64,000 nt of DNA from Euzebyales bacterium (lineage in GTDB: Bacteria > Actinomycetota > Nitriliruptoria > Euzebyales > JAHELV01): positions 1 through 64,000 of the forward strand of contig DATHVN010000109.1 of assembly GCA_035461305.1 (NCBI GenBank). Reading direction: 5' to 3'. This document shows positions 1 through 7,560 of this stretch, piece by piece. The translations under genes were made by a program, and so were the position numbers. The notes beneath the pieces were generated by a model, which was given only the letters and a program-made list of their open reading frames with translations, searched no databases and had not been told where the DNA came from. Position 1 is the first letter of the stretch, and every line of letters begins with the position of its first letter.

Positions 1-270
1 GACCGGCTGGCCCGCACGATCCGGCGGTGGGAGACCGCCGTGCTCGCGTACTACGCGACCGATGGGCTGTCGAACGCCAAGACCGAAGCGATCAATGGAC
101 TGATGAAGAAGATCCAACGCGTCGGGCATGGCTTCCGCAACTTACGCAACTACCGGCTACGGTTGCTGCTGCATTGCGGCGGCGTCACATGGCAAGATCA
201 ACCCGCCGCGAGACTACGGAAGCGCGCTCCCCGCAAAGCGGTAGAGCCGGCAAAGGTAACTGACCGGGTC
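1..270 (+). pseudogene. ISL3-type transposase, C-terminal fragment
   Basis: The frame is open from base 1, so the 5' part lies outside the window. The translation contains the typical end of ISL3-family DDE transposases: residues reading SNAKTEAINGLMKKIQRVGH, then FRNLRNYRLRLLLHCGG. In that family the protein normally ends about 20-25 residues after the LLLHCG stretch. Here the frame runs on to a stop near 801 without any recognisable continuation, so I place the homologous part at about 1-270 and regard the 3' end as eroded. I see no terminal inverted repeat that I can assign. It marks the left edge of the window as insertion-sequence territory. Confidence 0.75.
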
Positions 271-337
271 AACGCCGCGATGGACCTCCCGACGGCGCCG
301 GCAAGAGGCGTGCCCACGCCGGCGTCGAGAATGGGCA

Positions 338-360
338 GGCCGGGCCACGGTGGCCCGGCC
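338..360 (-). terminator. Perfect 10-bp hairpin, probable terminator
   Basis: GGCCGGGCCA, a CGG loop and TGGCCCGGCC form a perfect stem. It sits 22 bp beyond the stop of the small secreted-protein gene (382-612, minus strand) and after the transposase remnant, so it may act in both directions. No T-tract follows, as is common in high-GC actinobacteria. Confidence 0.5.
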
Positions 361-381
361 CGACGTTGGTGGTTCGAACGG

Positions 382-612
382 CTAGCGGCCGCAAGCCTCT
401 CCGGTCAGGTGGAAGTGGATCACCTCGGCGATGGTGCCGGGTGGGCTCGTGCTGGCCACTCCTCCGATACTCCCACGCAGGCTTTGCACGCCCTGCGAGA
501 CACACGCGCCGTCCGCCGGACCGCCGAACCGCGGCTGCGCGGCAGCAGGCCCCGCCAGGAGCGTCAGTCCGAGCAGCGCCGAAGCAAAGACGGTCAACAT
601 CCGTCGGGTCAT
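382..612 (-). CDS. Small secreted protein, function unknown
   Basis: A 76-residue product. The ATG at 612 is preceded by AAAGGAA at good spacing, so I prefer it to the longer frame that starts at 720. Residues 1-25 form a clear signal peptide: MTRR, a hydrophobic core rich in Leu and Ala, and an A-A-A-Q cleavage context. The mature part is about 50 residues with two cysteines (ACVS near its start and EACGR at the end), which could form a disulfide. I do not recognise the family. It stands alone between the transposase remnant and the small Cys/His gene on the same strand. Confidence 0.65.
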   Translation of the reverse strand: MTRRMLTVFASALLGLTLLAGPAAAQPRFGGPADGACVSQGVQSLRGSIGGVASTSPPGTIAEVIHFHLTGEACGR

Positions 613-744
613 GACTGGGTTCCTTTCGAGTCGGTAGGGAACTGCACACTCGCTTCTTCGTTCGCGAGGCACAGTTCGGACGCACCTTTCTTCCACGCCA
701 GGGCACCCGTGAAACGACAAGCTCTGCTACATGGCACGCCCGCC

Positions 745-993
745 TCAGCGCGTCGGACTATCTCGCATGCCGAGATCGCCGCCGTTATCACGAGTGAGTG
801 ACGCACCGAGTGTGAGCCGTTCGTGACCGGCGGCCGCGTGCTGGTCGCACAGCTGGATCCGCCGCGGGCCGGGCTTGTCGAACCGCCACACGGCGCGGAC
901 CGTCGCCGGCCGAGGGCAGTTGCCGCCACCCTTGCCCATGTTGTAGTCGGTGAGGATCGCGCAGGCGTCCGGGAGTGGTCGCAGGCTCGGCAT
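745..993 (-). CDS. Small Cys/His protein, paralogue of the one at 1819-2043
   Basis: An 82-residue product. The core has the pattern C (residue 11), GGGNC, RAVWRF and LCDQH, then GHERL. This spacing of Cys-Cys-Cys-x2-His suggests a small zinc-binding fold, which is my inference. A second copy on the same strand (1819-2043) shares GNC, P-T-x-RAVWRF, LCDQHA and GHERL. The last 20 or so residues after GHERL are not shared and may be spurious. No Shine-Dalgarno is visible; TAGCCT lies 6 nt before the ATG, fitting a leaderless transcript. Confidence 0.6.
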   Translation of the reverse strand: MPSLRPLPDACAILTDYNMGKGGGNCPRPATVRAVWRFDKPGPRRIQLCDQHAAAGHERLTLGASLTRDNGGDLGMRDSPTR

Positions 994-1128
994 ACGACGA
1001 GGCTAGAACGTACGTTCGACTGGCGTCAAGTGTGACGGCGGCGCTCTGCCCCTTGTCGCGTTCACGCGCTTCTGATGAGATTGGAGCCGACACTGAACGC
1101 TGTTCACGAACCGAGGTGATACGGGCCC

Positions 1129-1830
1129 GTGGAACTGGTCGTCCTCGTCATCACCGGCGTCGTCGTCTACTACGTAGTAACGGGCTTGACGAGGTGGTGG
1201 AACGGCTACCGGAATCGCCACAATCTGCCCCTCCAGGTCGTAGCGTTGACCGTGGTCGTGCTCGTGGCCGTCTGGGTCTCCCAGTCGGCGACCGGCGCGC
1301 GCGTCGCTGACCTGGCGATCGGCGCCGTGTTGGTGTTCGGCGTGCTCGCCGTTGCGGTGCTGGCGGTCGCTGGATGGCGGCGTGGCAGATCGCGACGGGC
1401 GGCTGAGTCGGAGGCTATGACGCGGCCGCGCCGGCCGCCGACGCGACGCAGCGGATCCAGATGGAAGAGCGTCGACAACGCGGCGGGCCGCGAAGTCTTC
1501 GTCTACGCGATGGGCGCGTTCGATAAGCGCAACGGCGAGTGCCGCACGATCAAGATCGGCTCCTCCACGGCGCCCGAACTTCGCTTGGCTCAAGTCCAGG
1601 ACGAACAGGTCGGCCGGACCGAGACCGTCAGGTTGCTCGGCTGGGGCCCCGGTGGTGAGCGTCGCGAGAACATGATGCACCGACGGCTCAACGACTGGAG
1701 GTACGAGGCGTCGGAGTGGTTCGAGCCGTCACCGGAGGTGCTGGCCGCGGTGGCCAAGTTGGAGCGGTTGACCGACGACGGGCGACAGTTGACGCAGGCG
1801 ACGACCACCCGTAGCGCATCACAGGGGTAG
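1129..1830 (+). CDS. Membrane-anchored GIY-YIG/Mug113-like protein
   Basis: A 233-residue product with a GTG start and GAGGTG 10 nt upstream. Residues 2-20, 35-51 and 62-83 are hydrophobic and probably span the membrane. They are followed by a basic linker (84-113) and a soluble C-terminal domain at about 122-207. That domain has the features of the GIY-YIG-related T5orf172/Mug113 family: VYAM (126-129), IKIGSS (141-146), an Arg in ELRLAQVQ, a central LLGWGPGGER, then MMHRRL and EWFEPSPEVL. These proteins are known as phage- and mobile-element-linked nuclease-like domains. A membrane anchor on such a domain is uncommon. It lies between the two paralogous small Cys/His genes on the opposite strand and overlaps the second by 12 bp. 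Whether it cuts DNA cannot be told from sequence. Confidence 0.7.
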   Translation: MELVVLVITGVVVYYVVTGLTRWWNGYRNRHNLPLQVVALTVVVLVAVWVSQSATGARVADLAIGAVLVFGVLAVAVLAVAGWRRGRSRRAAESEAMTRPRRPPTRRSGSRWKSVDNAAGREVFVYAMGAFDKRNGECRTIKIGSSTAPELRLAQVQDEQVGRTETVRLLGWGPGGERRENMMHRRLNDWRYEASEWFEPSPEVLAAVAKLERLTDDGRQLTQATTTRSASQG

Positions 1831-2043
1831 GTCAGTCCTCGACCGTGGCGTCATAGAACTGGACGACCCGCTCAACCGCTCATGGCCGGCGAGCTCGACC
1901 GCATGCTGGTCGCAGAGCAGGATCCGCTTGGGGCCTTCGGGCGGCTCGAACCGCCACACCGCTCGCAGCGTGGGTGGCTGCTGGCAGTTCCCGCTGCCGC
2001 GGCCGCTCACGGCGCACCCGTCGCGGCGTGGCTGTAGTGGCAT
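1819..2043 (-). CDS. Small Cys/His protein, paralogue of the one at 745-993
   Basis: A 74-residue product. It shares with 745-993 the core GNC, P-T-x-RAVWRF, a Pro-rich turn, then I-x-LCDQHA and GHERL, with an extra Cys at residue 10. The conserved Cys and His residues suggest a small metal-binding domain (inference). The final 15 residues overlap the 3' end of the GIY-YIG-like gene and are Ser-rich, so the true domain probably ends at GHERL. The role is unknown. The two copies bracket one gene, which hints at a local duplication. Confidence 0.6.
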   Translation of the reverse strand: MPLQPRRDGCAVSGRGSGNCQQPPTLRAVWRFEPPEGPKRILLCDQHAVELAGHERLSGSSSSMTPRSRTDLPL

Positions 2044-2157
2044 CGCTCCGACAGAATGCCCGCGATGCCTCGAATGTATGTTCGTAGATGGCCGAACCCC
2101 CCGCTCCGCGAGTGGTGCGAGGGGCTCTACTGTTCATCTACCCAGCGAACGCCAGGG

Positions 2158-2337
2158 TCATGCCGGCGCCGACCAAGGTTCACGCAGAATGTGGATACGC
2201 CACCGGTCGCCGTCAGTGTCGACCACCGACAGGGCGATGCGGTCCTTGTAGACGGTGTGCGCTCGGGACACCGACGCGACGTCGTGCTCGGCGGTCAGCG
2301 ACCGCGACACGAGGTATGCGAGACGTTCCGCGTTCAC
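2158..2337 (-). CDS. Small hypothetical protein
   Basis: A 59-residue product if the GTG at 2337 is used. The longer frame to 2412 begins with an Arg-rich stretch that looks non-coding. The chosen part reads like a compact folded protein: an N-terminal helix (ERLAYLVSRSL) followed by strand-like segments (RIALSVVDTDGDRWRIHIL). I do not recognise the family. It follows the Cys/His gene on the same strand. Confidence 0.4.
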   Translation of the reverse strand: MNAERLAYLVSRSLTAEHDVASVSRAHTVYKDRIALSVVDTDGDRWRIHILREPWSAPA

Positions 2338-2706
2338 CGGTCGGCCCCGTCGAGGACGGCCGGAACGTCGCGTAGCAGCTCCTCGAGCCGCTCGACGGGC
2401 TCGGCTTCCCACGCGCCCGGCCGGTCGGCTGGCAGCGCTAGGAGCGCCCTGAGTCGGCTACTACCTGGAGCCACCGACCGCCTGAGCTGTGGAGCGTGAG
2501 GGGCACCGGGTGCATGGTTCTGCGACAGCGGTGGATGGGCGGCGCCGGACGTCTATGCTGGCGGAGCCTGGTCGCACCCGACTGACGGGGGACCAGGCTC
2601 CGTTCGGATCACGGTCCGGCGGAGTGGTCGACCGCCATCCGTGCGACGCGGATGCGGCGGCCCCGCGACCGTTCACGGTGCCAGTTCCACACTGAGGGGC
2701 GATGCG
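2338..2706 (+). other. Intergenic stretch, no gene seen
   Basis: These 369 bp carry no frame with protein-like composition. The only signal I can assign is AGGGGCG at its right end, which is the ribosome binding site for the DUF1232 gene. Confidence 0.5.
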
Positions 2707-3090
2707 ATGGCGCGACCGGGCCCGACGATCCCCGGGGTGGACCAACGTGCCGCCGACCGGGTGCTCGGGGATCCCGTGACCGCCATCGTGTTCGTCAGGG
2801 ACCTCCTGCTGCTGTTCAAGGACTGTGCGTTCGATGCGCGCGTGCCGCGGCGTGACAAGTGGGTGCTGGCGGCCGTCGTCGCGTATGTGCTCAGCCCCGT
2901 CGACCTGATCCCTGACGTCATCCCGATCGTCGGTCAGGTCGACGACCTCTCGATCGCCGTCCTCGGGTTGCGACGTCTACTCCGTGGGGCCGGCCGGGGG
3001 GTCGTGGAGGATCTCTGGCGGGGTACCGACGACGGGCTGGCGCTGCTGTTCAGCGCCGCCGGCATGACGACTTGGAAGGACACGGCGTGA
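2707..3090 (+). CDS. DUF1232 (YkvA-type) membrane protein
   Basis: A 127-residue product. I chose the ATG at 2707 over the upstream frame because AGGGGC lies 7 nt before it. The DUF1232 core is clear: RDKWVLAAVVAYVLSPVDLI followed by PDVIPIVGQVDDL, a hydrophobic helix-turn-helix with the conserved SP-x-DLIPD motif. The family is small, membrane-associated and without an established biochemical role. The 3' end overlaps the next gene by four bases (GTGA), so the two are probably co-translated. Confidence 0.8.
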   Translation: MARPGPTIPGVDQRAADRVLGDPVTAIVFVRDLLLLFKDCAFDARVPRRDKWVLAAVVAYVLSPVDLIPDVIPIVGQVDDLSIAVLGLRRLLRGAGRGVVEDLWRGTDDGLALLFSAAGMTTWKDTA

Positions 3091-3395
3091 GCAAAGGCAG
3101 CCGTAGGAAGCGTGCGACCCGGCCATGGCAGAACCCGAGCGCGCTGCGTGACGTGAGCGACCTCGTCACCGCGTCCCGGTATGATGACGACTTGGAGCTG
3201 CCGGGTTACGAGGTCCGACGGATCGACGGTGCCAGCGCCGCCAAGGAGTACGCCTGCCCCGACTGTGGCAACGTGGTCGCCGAGGGCGAGGACCACGTGG
3301 TCGTATGGCCGGTAGGTGACAGCGACCTGCGGCGCCACTGGCACCACCATTGCTGGCGCATGGAGGTCCGCCGCAGCGACGGCGCGGCCCGCTGA
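3087..3395 (+). CDS. Conserved actinobacterial zinc-ribbon-like protein
   Basis: A 102-residue product with its GTG inside the stop of the preceding gene, indicating translational coupling. An Arg/Lys-rich N-terminus is followed by GASAAKEYACPDCG, then HVVVWP and HWHHHCW. The CPDC pair and the downstream His/Cys cluster could bind one zinc ion (inference). I recognise the pattern as a widespread actinobacterial family often labelled ATP/GTP-binding protein, a label its sequence does not support. No catalytic role is known to me. Confidence 0.7.
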   Translation: MSKGSRRKRATRPWQNPSALRDVSDLVTASRYDDDLELPGYEVRRIDGASAAKEYACPDCGNVVAEGEDHVVVWPVGDSDLRRHWHHHCWRMEVRRSDGAAR

Positions 3396-3408
3396 CCTGC
3401 TTCGTCCA

Positions 3409-3428
3409 CCGGCGGCGCGTGCCGCCGG
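3409..3428 (+). terminator. Hairpin after the 2707-3395 pair
   Basis: CCGGCGGC, a GCGT loop and GCCGCCGG give a perfect 8-bp stem 13 bp after the stop. No U-tract is present. A probable intrinsic terminator or transcript end-stabilising hairpin. Confidence 0.5.
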
Positions 3429-3503
3429 GTTCCGACGTTCGCGGACATCCGACGCAGGCCGCCGCGAGGTTGCCCACCCACATCTGACACGAAGACGCAG
3501 ACA

Positions 3504-4430
3504 GTGAGAGTCGTTGTGCCCAACGTCGAACGCAAACAGACCAGACGAGAGCTGAAGGCCGCCAAGCAGGCCGCGCGCGAGGCGGCCAAGCGCGCCGAAC
3601 GGCGGCGTGCGCTGGTGACCGCGGGCATCGTCGCCGCCGTCCTGCTGGTCGGCGGCGGACTGATCGCGTTCACGATCTTCGAAGAGCAGCAGGCCGCCGC
3701 CGAGCAGGAGCGGCAGGCGGCGCAGGCCGCAAGCGAAGCGGCCCAGCAGGCCAGCGAGGCCGCCGAGGAGGTGGCAAGCCGTCAAGTGGCGTGTGGTGCC
3801 GAGGCACCCGCCGCGGCCGATCCTGAGCGCCAGACGTTCGACGAACCGGAGCAGGTGCTCGAGGAGGGCACCGACTACGGCGCCGTTATCATCACGTCGT
3901 GTGGCGAGGTGACCATCGATCTCGCCGAGGACCGCGCGCCCGAGACGGTCAACAGCTTCGTGTTCCTCTCGCAGCAGGGGTTCTTCGACGGCCTGGAGAT
4001 CTTCCGCAACGCCACATCCATCGGCGCACTGCAGACCGGGTCGGGGACCAACGAGGCGAGCTGGCAGATCGGTTACACGCTGCCCGACGAGCTGGATCTC
4101 GCCGAGTCCGAGGGTTATCCACCGGGAGCCGTCGCGATGGCGAACGCCGGTCCGGACACCAGTGGGAGCCAGTTCTTCTTCGTCTACAACGACCAGTTCG
4201 CCCTCGAGCCGAGCTACACACGGTTCGCCACGGTCACCGACGGCCTCGACGTGCTCGAGGAGATCGGTGCCATCGAGACCATCGGGCCGTCCGGTGAGAC
4301 ACCAGGCGAGGTGGTCTACATCGAGAGCGTCGAGATCGTCGAGGGCCCCTCGGGTGGCGGGGATGCGGCGTCCGAGGCGGACGACGCCGACGCCGGCGGC
4401 CGTTCCGAGGCGCCGGATGGCGAGCGCTGA
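3504..4430 (+). CDS. Membrane-anchored cyclophilin-like protein with altered active site
   Basis: A 308-residue product with a GTG start. A charged N-terminus precedes one transmembrane helix at about 36-58, then an Ala/Gln/Glu-rich probable coiled coil (60-93), a cyclophilin-type peptidyl-prolyl isomerase domain (about 123-280) and an acidic tail. The fold is supported by VAMANAGPDTSGSQFFF and by CGEVTIDL. The catalytic His-Arg of cyclophilins, seen as VHRVV in the next gene, is FRN here (F167, R168), and the following PGF motif is gone. It may bind proline-containing peptides or act as a chaperone rather than as an isomerase. It and the next gene share the sequence around VAC, EQVL and TSCG, so they arose by tandem duplication. 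Confidence 0.8.
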   Translation: MRVVVPNVERKQTRRELKAAKQAAREAAKRAERRRALVTAGIVAAVLLVGGGLIAFTIFEEQQAAAEQERQAAQAASEAAQQASEAAEEVASRQVACGAEAPAAADPERQTFDEPEQVLEEGTDYGAVIITSCGEVTIDLAEDRAPETVNSFVFLSQQGFFDGLEIFRNATSIGALQTGSGTNEASWQIGYTLPDELDLAESEGYPPGAVAMANAGPDTSGSQFFFVYNDQFALEPSYTRFATVTDGLDVLEEIGAIETIGPSGETPGEVVYIESVEIVEGPSGGGDAASEADDADAGGRSEAPDGER

Positions 4431-4479
4431 ACATGCGGCCCGTCCTGCGGGCTGATCACGACGAGGAGTTGATGTTGTC

Positions 4480-5025
4480 ATGGACGTTGCCTGCGACGGT
4501 CAGGTCCCCGAAGGCTACGGCGACCGCAAGCCACAGTTCACCGCCGCCGAACAGGTGCTCGACGCGGGACGACCCACCGCCCGGATCACCACATCGTGTG
4601 GTGACATCGAGATCGAGCTGTACGGCGACGGCGCGCCGGTCACCGCGAACAACTTCGCCTTCCTCGCGGGGAAGCAGTTCTACGACGCCACCATGGTCCA
4701 CCGCGTGGTGCCGGGCTTCGTGATCCAGATGGGCGACCCGACCGGGACGGGGACCGGCGGTCCCGGCTACCGGTTCGCCGACGAGCTCGCGCTCGCCCGG
4801 GAGCACGGCTACGCGCGTGGCACGGTCGCGATGGCCAACGCCGGTCCGGACACCAACGGCAGCCAGTTCTTCATCTGCCTCGACGACGTCGGGCTGCCGC
4901 CGCAGTACTCGGTGTTCGGTCGTGTGACCGCGGGCATGGACGTCGTCGACGCGATCGCCGACGTCCCCCTCCGTGGTGAGTCACCGATGGAGACGGTCTT
5001 CGTCGAGGCCGTCACCCTCGACTGA
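4480..5025 (+). CDS. Cyclophilin-type peptidyl-prolyl cis-trans isomerase
   Basis: A 181-residue product. GAGGAG lies 11 nt before the ATG. It is a nearly complete canonical cyclophilin: TSCGDIEIEL, then MVHRVVPGFVIQMGDPTGTG with the catalytic H74-R75 and the F and Q of the active site, and VAMANAGPDTNGSQFFICL. There is no signal peptide or membrane segment, so it is probably cytoplasmic. It aligns with residues 95-280 of the preceding membrane protein and appears to be the catalytic partner of the duplicated pair, 49 bp downstream on the same strand. Confidence 0.9.
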   Translation: MDVACDGQVPEGYGDRKPQFTAAEQVLDAGRPTARITTSCGDIEIELYGDGAPVTANNFAFLAGKQFYDATMVHRVVPGFVIQMGDPTGTGTGGPGYRFADELALAREHGYARGTVAMANAGPDTNGSQFFICLDDVGLPPQYSVFGRVTAGMDVVDAIADVPLRGESPMETVFVEAVTLD

Positions 5026-5029
5026 CGTC

Positions 5030-5293
5030 TCAGGCGATCCACGTCGCCTGGGGCCTGTCGCCCCAGGTGAGCTGCACGGTCCAGGCGCGCCCGCAGGCCG
5101 GGCACCTGACCTGGGCGCGGCCGTCGGCGGCACCCTGCGGGATGACAACGGCCCGCAGGTGGCAGGGCGTGTGGCTGACGGCTCGCTGCCCGTCTCGGCG
5201 CGCCGGTACGTCGTACGTACTGCCCCATGGGAACAACCCTGTACGTGAGTAGGGCGACGAGGCACGGCCTGACCGCTCCTCTCGTTCGGCCAT
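5030..5293 (-). CDS. Small protein with a C-terminal CxxC element
   Basis: An 87-residue product. The ATG at 5293 has GAGGAG 8 nt upstream, which decides the start over the frame opening at 5326. The first 50 residues are polar and look disordered. The C-terminal part has CHLRAVVIP, then RCPACGRAWTVQL, suggesting a one-zinc ribbon (C56, C75 and C78, with a His nearby). I do not recognise the family. It converges on the cyclophilin gene with 4 bp between the stops. Confidence 0.5.
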   Translation of the reverse strand: MAEREERSGRASSPYSRTGLFPWGSTYDVPARRDGQRAVSHTPCHLRAVVIPQGAADGRAQVRCPACGRAWTVQLTWGDRPQATWIA

Positions 5294-5420
5294 GGCGGCA
5301 GCTCCTCCCTCGTGCCCGCGTAGCATCCAAGAGACTGAGCACTTCGCACGACCACGGGCTGTCGGTTTGTGCGAGACTGCTCTACGCTGCGTTCTGCGTG
5401 AGCAGGCCGTTGCCTGTTGT

Positions 5421-5452
5421 GATACCTATACCAGTTGTCCCATACAGGTGTC
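5421..5452. promoter_or_regulatory. Candidate operator for the adjacent GntR regulator
   Basis: GATACCTATA (5421-5430) and TACAGGTGTC (5443-5452) form an imperfect inverted repeat matching at 8 of 10 positions, centred about 93 bp before the GntR start. GntR/HutC-type regulators often bind such A/T-centred repeats close to their own gene. The assignment is inferred from position and symmetry. Confidence 0.4.
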
Positions 5453-5529
5453 ATCTTGGCTGAGAGCCCAGTTCCCGTCAAGTCGGGTGGTGCGTCGGCG
5501 CATCATGGACGCCGGTGGAGGTGCCGGTG

Positions 5530-6327
5530 ATGTCACTGGACGAGCGGACCAGCCGGCCCCTGTACCGGCAGGTCGCCGACGAGTTGCGCGTGCAGATCCA
5601 GGAGCGGCAGCTGGCACCGGGGCGCCAGCTGCCGACGGAGGCCAGGCTGATGGATCGCTACGGCGTGTCGCGCAACACGATCCGGCTGGCGCTCGGGGTG
5701 CTGCGGACCGAGGGCCTGGTCGTGACCGGTCAGGGACGCGGGTCGTTCGTGGCCGACGTGGCCGTCCGACGACGTCCGCGTGGCTCCGCCGCACTGCAGC
5801 GGCACATCGCGCGTGGCGACGGCGACCCCCTCGACAGCGACCTGAGCGAGGCGACCGACGGTGCTCGGGTCGAGGTCAGCGTGTCGACGCGGCCGGCCCC
5901 GCCCTTCATCGCTGACCGCCTCGGCCTCGAGGCAGGTGACAGTGTCGTCATCCGTCACCGCCTGCGGTTCCGCGACGCCGGTCCGGACCTGAGCAGCGAG
6001 AGCTTCCTGCCGGCCGATCTCGTAGCCGACAGCCCGTTGGGCATGCCCGGGCCACTGCGGGCCGGCGTCGTCGGCCTGCTCGCCGACCTCGGGCACCCGA
6101 TCCGGCGGATTGCCGACGAGATCGGTGTGCGGATGCCCTCGCCCGCCGAGGCGCAGGAGCTGCAGATCGCAACCGGGGTGCCGGTGCTGACGGTGCAGCG
6201 GACCGCGTTCGACCGCGGGGACGCGCCGGTGCTGACCGTGAGTGCCCTGCTGCCCGGCGACCGCCACGTCCTGCGTTACGACGCCGCGATCTCCACCGTC
6301 GACGAGCAGCCCGTCGACGGTGGCTGA
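5530..6327 (+). CDS. GntR-family (HutC-type) transcriptional regulator
   Basis: A 265-residue product. GGAGGT 7 nt before the ATG at 5530 decides the start over the GTG at 5515. Residues 10-75 form the GntR winged helix: PLYRQVADELRVQIQ, LPTEARLMDRYGVSRNTIR and LVVTGQGRGSFV. The C-terminal part (about 105-255) is a UTRA-like effector-binding domain with the usual RHRLRFRD and VLTVQRTAFD stretches. That architecture is typical of HutC-type sensors of small metabolites such as sugars, histidine derivatives or other acids; the ligand cannot be told. A candidate operator lies upstream. No obvious target operon is adjacent on the same strand. Confidence 0.85.
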   Translation: MSLDERTSRPLYRQVADELRVQIQERQLAPGRQLPTEARLMDRYGVSRNTIRLALGVLRTEGLVVTGQGRGSFVADVAVRRRPRGSAALQRHIARGDGDPLDSDLSEATDGARVEVSVSTRPAPPFIADRLGLEAGDSVVIRHRLRFRDAGPDLSSESFLPADLVADSPLGMPGPLRAGVVGLLADLGHPIRRIADEIGVRMPSPAEAQELQIATGVPVLTVQRTAFDRGDAPVLTVSALLPGDRHVLRYDAAISTVDEQPVDGG

Positions 6328-6341
6328 TCCGCCGGCCGGTG

Positions 6342-6734
6342 TCAGTCCTCGTGCTCGTCGATGGTCTCGAGCGGAGGCAGCTCGTCGAGGCTGATCCCCG
6401 GTGACCGGACCCCGCGGTCGTATTCGCGCATCCGCCGCGGGTAACCCACGATCCGGGCGTCATAGAGCGGGACGCCGTGCTTGCGCGTCAGCGACCTGGC
6501 TTGCCTGTCGTCCTTGACCGGCCGACGCAGGTACTCACCGTCGGCCGCGACCACGACCATGGTCATGGCGTAGATCGAGGTGGGCGGCTCCGCGAACGCC
6601 TCGACCCCCGACCGGCTGGACATGAACTCCTCGAGCTCGCCCAGCGTCTTCGCGGTTGGACCACCGCTCGCGGGCTTCTTGCCGCGACGCCGGAAGCGGT
6701 CGAAAAGGCTCACCCGGTCAGTGTAGCGGCGCAT
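6342..6734 (-). CDS. Conserved hypothetical protein coupled to methylmalonyl-CoA epimerase
   Basis: A 130-residue product if the ATG at 6734 is used. That ATG overlaps the epimerase stop (TGATG), so translation is probably coupled; a GTG at 6713 is the alternative. It has a basic N-terminus (SLFDRFRRRGKK), then a domain with LGELEEFM, YAMTMVVVAADGEYLRR and GVPLYDARIVGYP. No membrane segment or known motif is visible. Its position suggests a link to methylmalonyl-CoA metabolism, but that is only context. Confidence 0.6.
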   Translation of the reverse strand: MRRYTDRVSLFDRFRRRGKKPASGGPTAKTLGELEEFMSSRSGVEAFAEPPTSIYAMTMVVVAADGEYLRRPVKDDRQARSLTRKHGVPLYDARIVGYPRRMREYDRGVRSPGISLDELPPLETIDEHED

Positions 6735-7150
6735 CACCGCAGCGTGGGATCCTCGACCAGTTCGACCAGTACGCCCATTGCCGACGCGGGGTGTACGAAG
6801 GCGATGGTGCATCCACGCGAGCCACGTCGCGGATGGTCGTCGACGAGGCGGATCCCGTGTCCGTGCAGCTCGTCGAGCGTCCGCGCCACGTCGCGGACGC
6901 CGTAGCCGACGTGGTGGATGCCGGGACCGCCGTTGCGCTCCATGAACCGTGCCACGGGCGACGCGTCGGACAGCGGCTCGAGCAGCTGGATGTAGCTCTC
7001 GCCGATCGCCAGCAATGCCTCGGCGACCCCGTCGGACTCCATGCGCTCACGGTGGACGACGGTGAGCCCATACAGATCGCGGTGGTACGCGATCGCGTCC
7101 TCGAGGTCCTCGACGGCGTAGCCAACGTGGTCGATCCGCTCCAGTGGCAT
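6734..7150 (-). CDS. mce: Methylmalonyl-CoA epimerase
   Basis: A 138-residue product, the usual length, with GGAGGA upstream. It is a VOC-superfamily protein with two beta-alpha-beta-beta-beta modules. The metal ligands are visible: His in RIDHVGYAV, Gln/Glu in YIQLLEPL, His in IHHVGYGV and Glu in VLVELVED. It interconverts the (S) and (R) forms of methylmalonyl-CoA between propionyl-CoA carboxylase and methylmalonyl-CoA mutase. MeaB, the mutase chaperone, lies 1.6 kb away on the other strand, and a propionyl-CoA synthetase is at 45.4 kb, which fits a propionate route. The downstream hypothetical gene is translationally coupled. Confidence 0.88.
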   Translation of the reverse strand: MPLERIDHVGYAVEDLEDAIAYHRDLYGLTVVHRERMESDGVAEALLAIGESYIQLLEPLSDASPVARFMERNGGPGIHHVGYGVRDVARTLDELHGHGIRLVDDHPRRGSRGCTIAFVHPASAMGVLVELVEDPTLR

Positions 7151-7560
7151 GTGCCGTCCTCCAACCGCCGTGTGCCGCCCGCGCCCACGCTAGCGGTGAC
7201 CCTCCGACCGGGACGGCGCGGGGTGCGGTGCACCTTGGGCCAAGGGCCGGTGTGGGGGACGCCCGCAGCGACAGCGCGCGTGCACTCCCTCCGCCGTCGG
7301 CAGCGTGGGGTGTTCCTCCGGGTGTTCCTCAGCTCTCATCAGCGGCTTCGTGAGGTTCCTGGTCCTCAGGACTACGACCGACCCGCGAGACCGCGCAGCT
7401 GTCGGTCCGCGGACGACGTAGCCCTCTCTGCGTGAGATCGGCAACGAGCCGGGTCGCCCGGGGCGGCCAACCGCTGATCCGGTCGTGCTTCCGCCCGGCC
7501 GGCGGCATGGCGGGAGTCGTCGGCGGGCACGCTCGATCGTGACCCAGAGGGGAGGCACCC
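7151..7560 (+). other. Divergent intergenic region between mce and thiolase
   Basis: These 410 bp have no convincing gene. They hold the promoters of two divergent genes, an exact 11-bp direct repeat GGGTGTTCCTC (7308-7318 and 7320-7330), and GGGGAGG before the thiolase ATG. The repeat may be a regulatory site, but nothing shows this directly. Confidence 0.4.

Noticed and set aside
271-801. Extension of the transposase frame to the stop at 801
   Set aside because: No similarity to the family after the LLLHCG region, and it overlaps the small secreted-protein gene on the other strand, which has a signal peptide and ribosome site.
2934-4481. Long minus-strand open frame of 515 codons
   Set aside because: It is antisense to the DUF1232, zinc-ribbon and cyclophilin genes, and its translation is Arg/Gly/Leu-rich without any family motif; a high-GC shadow.
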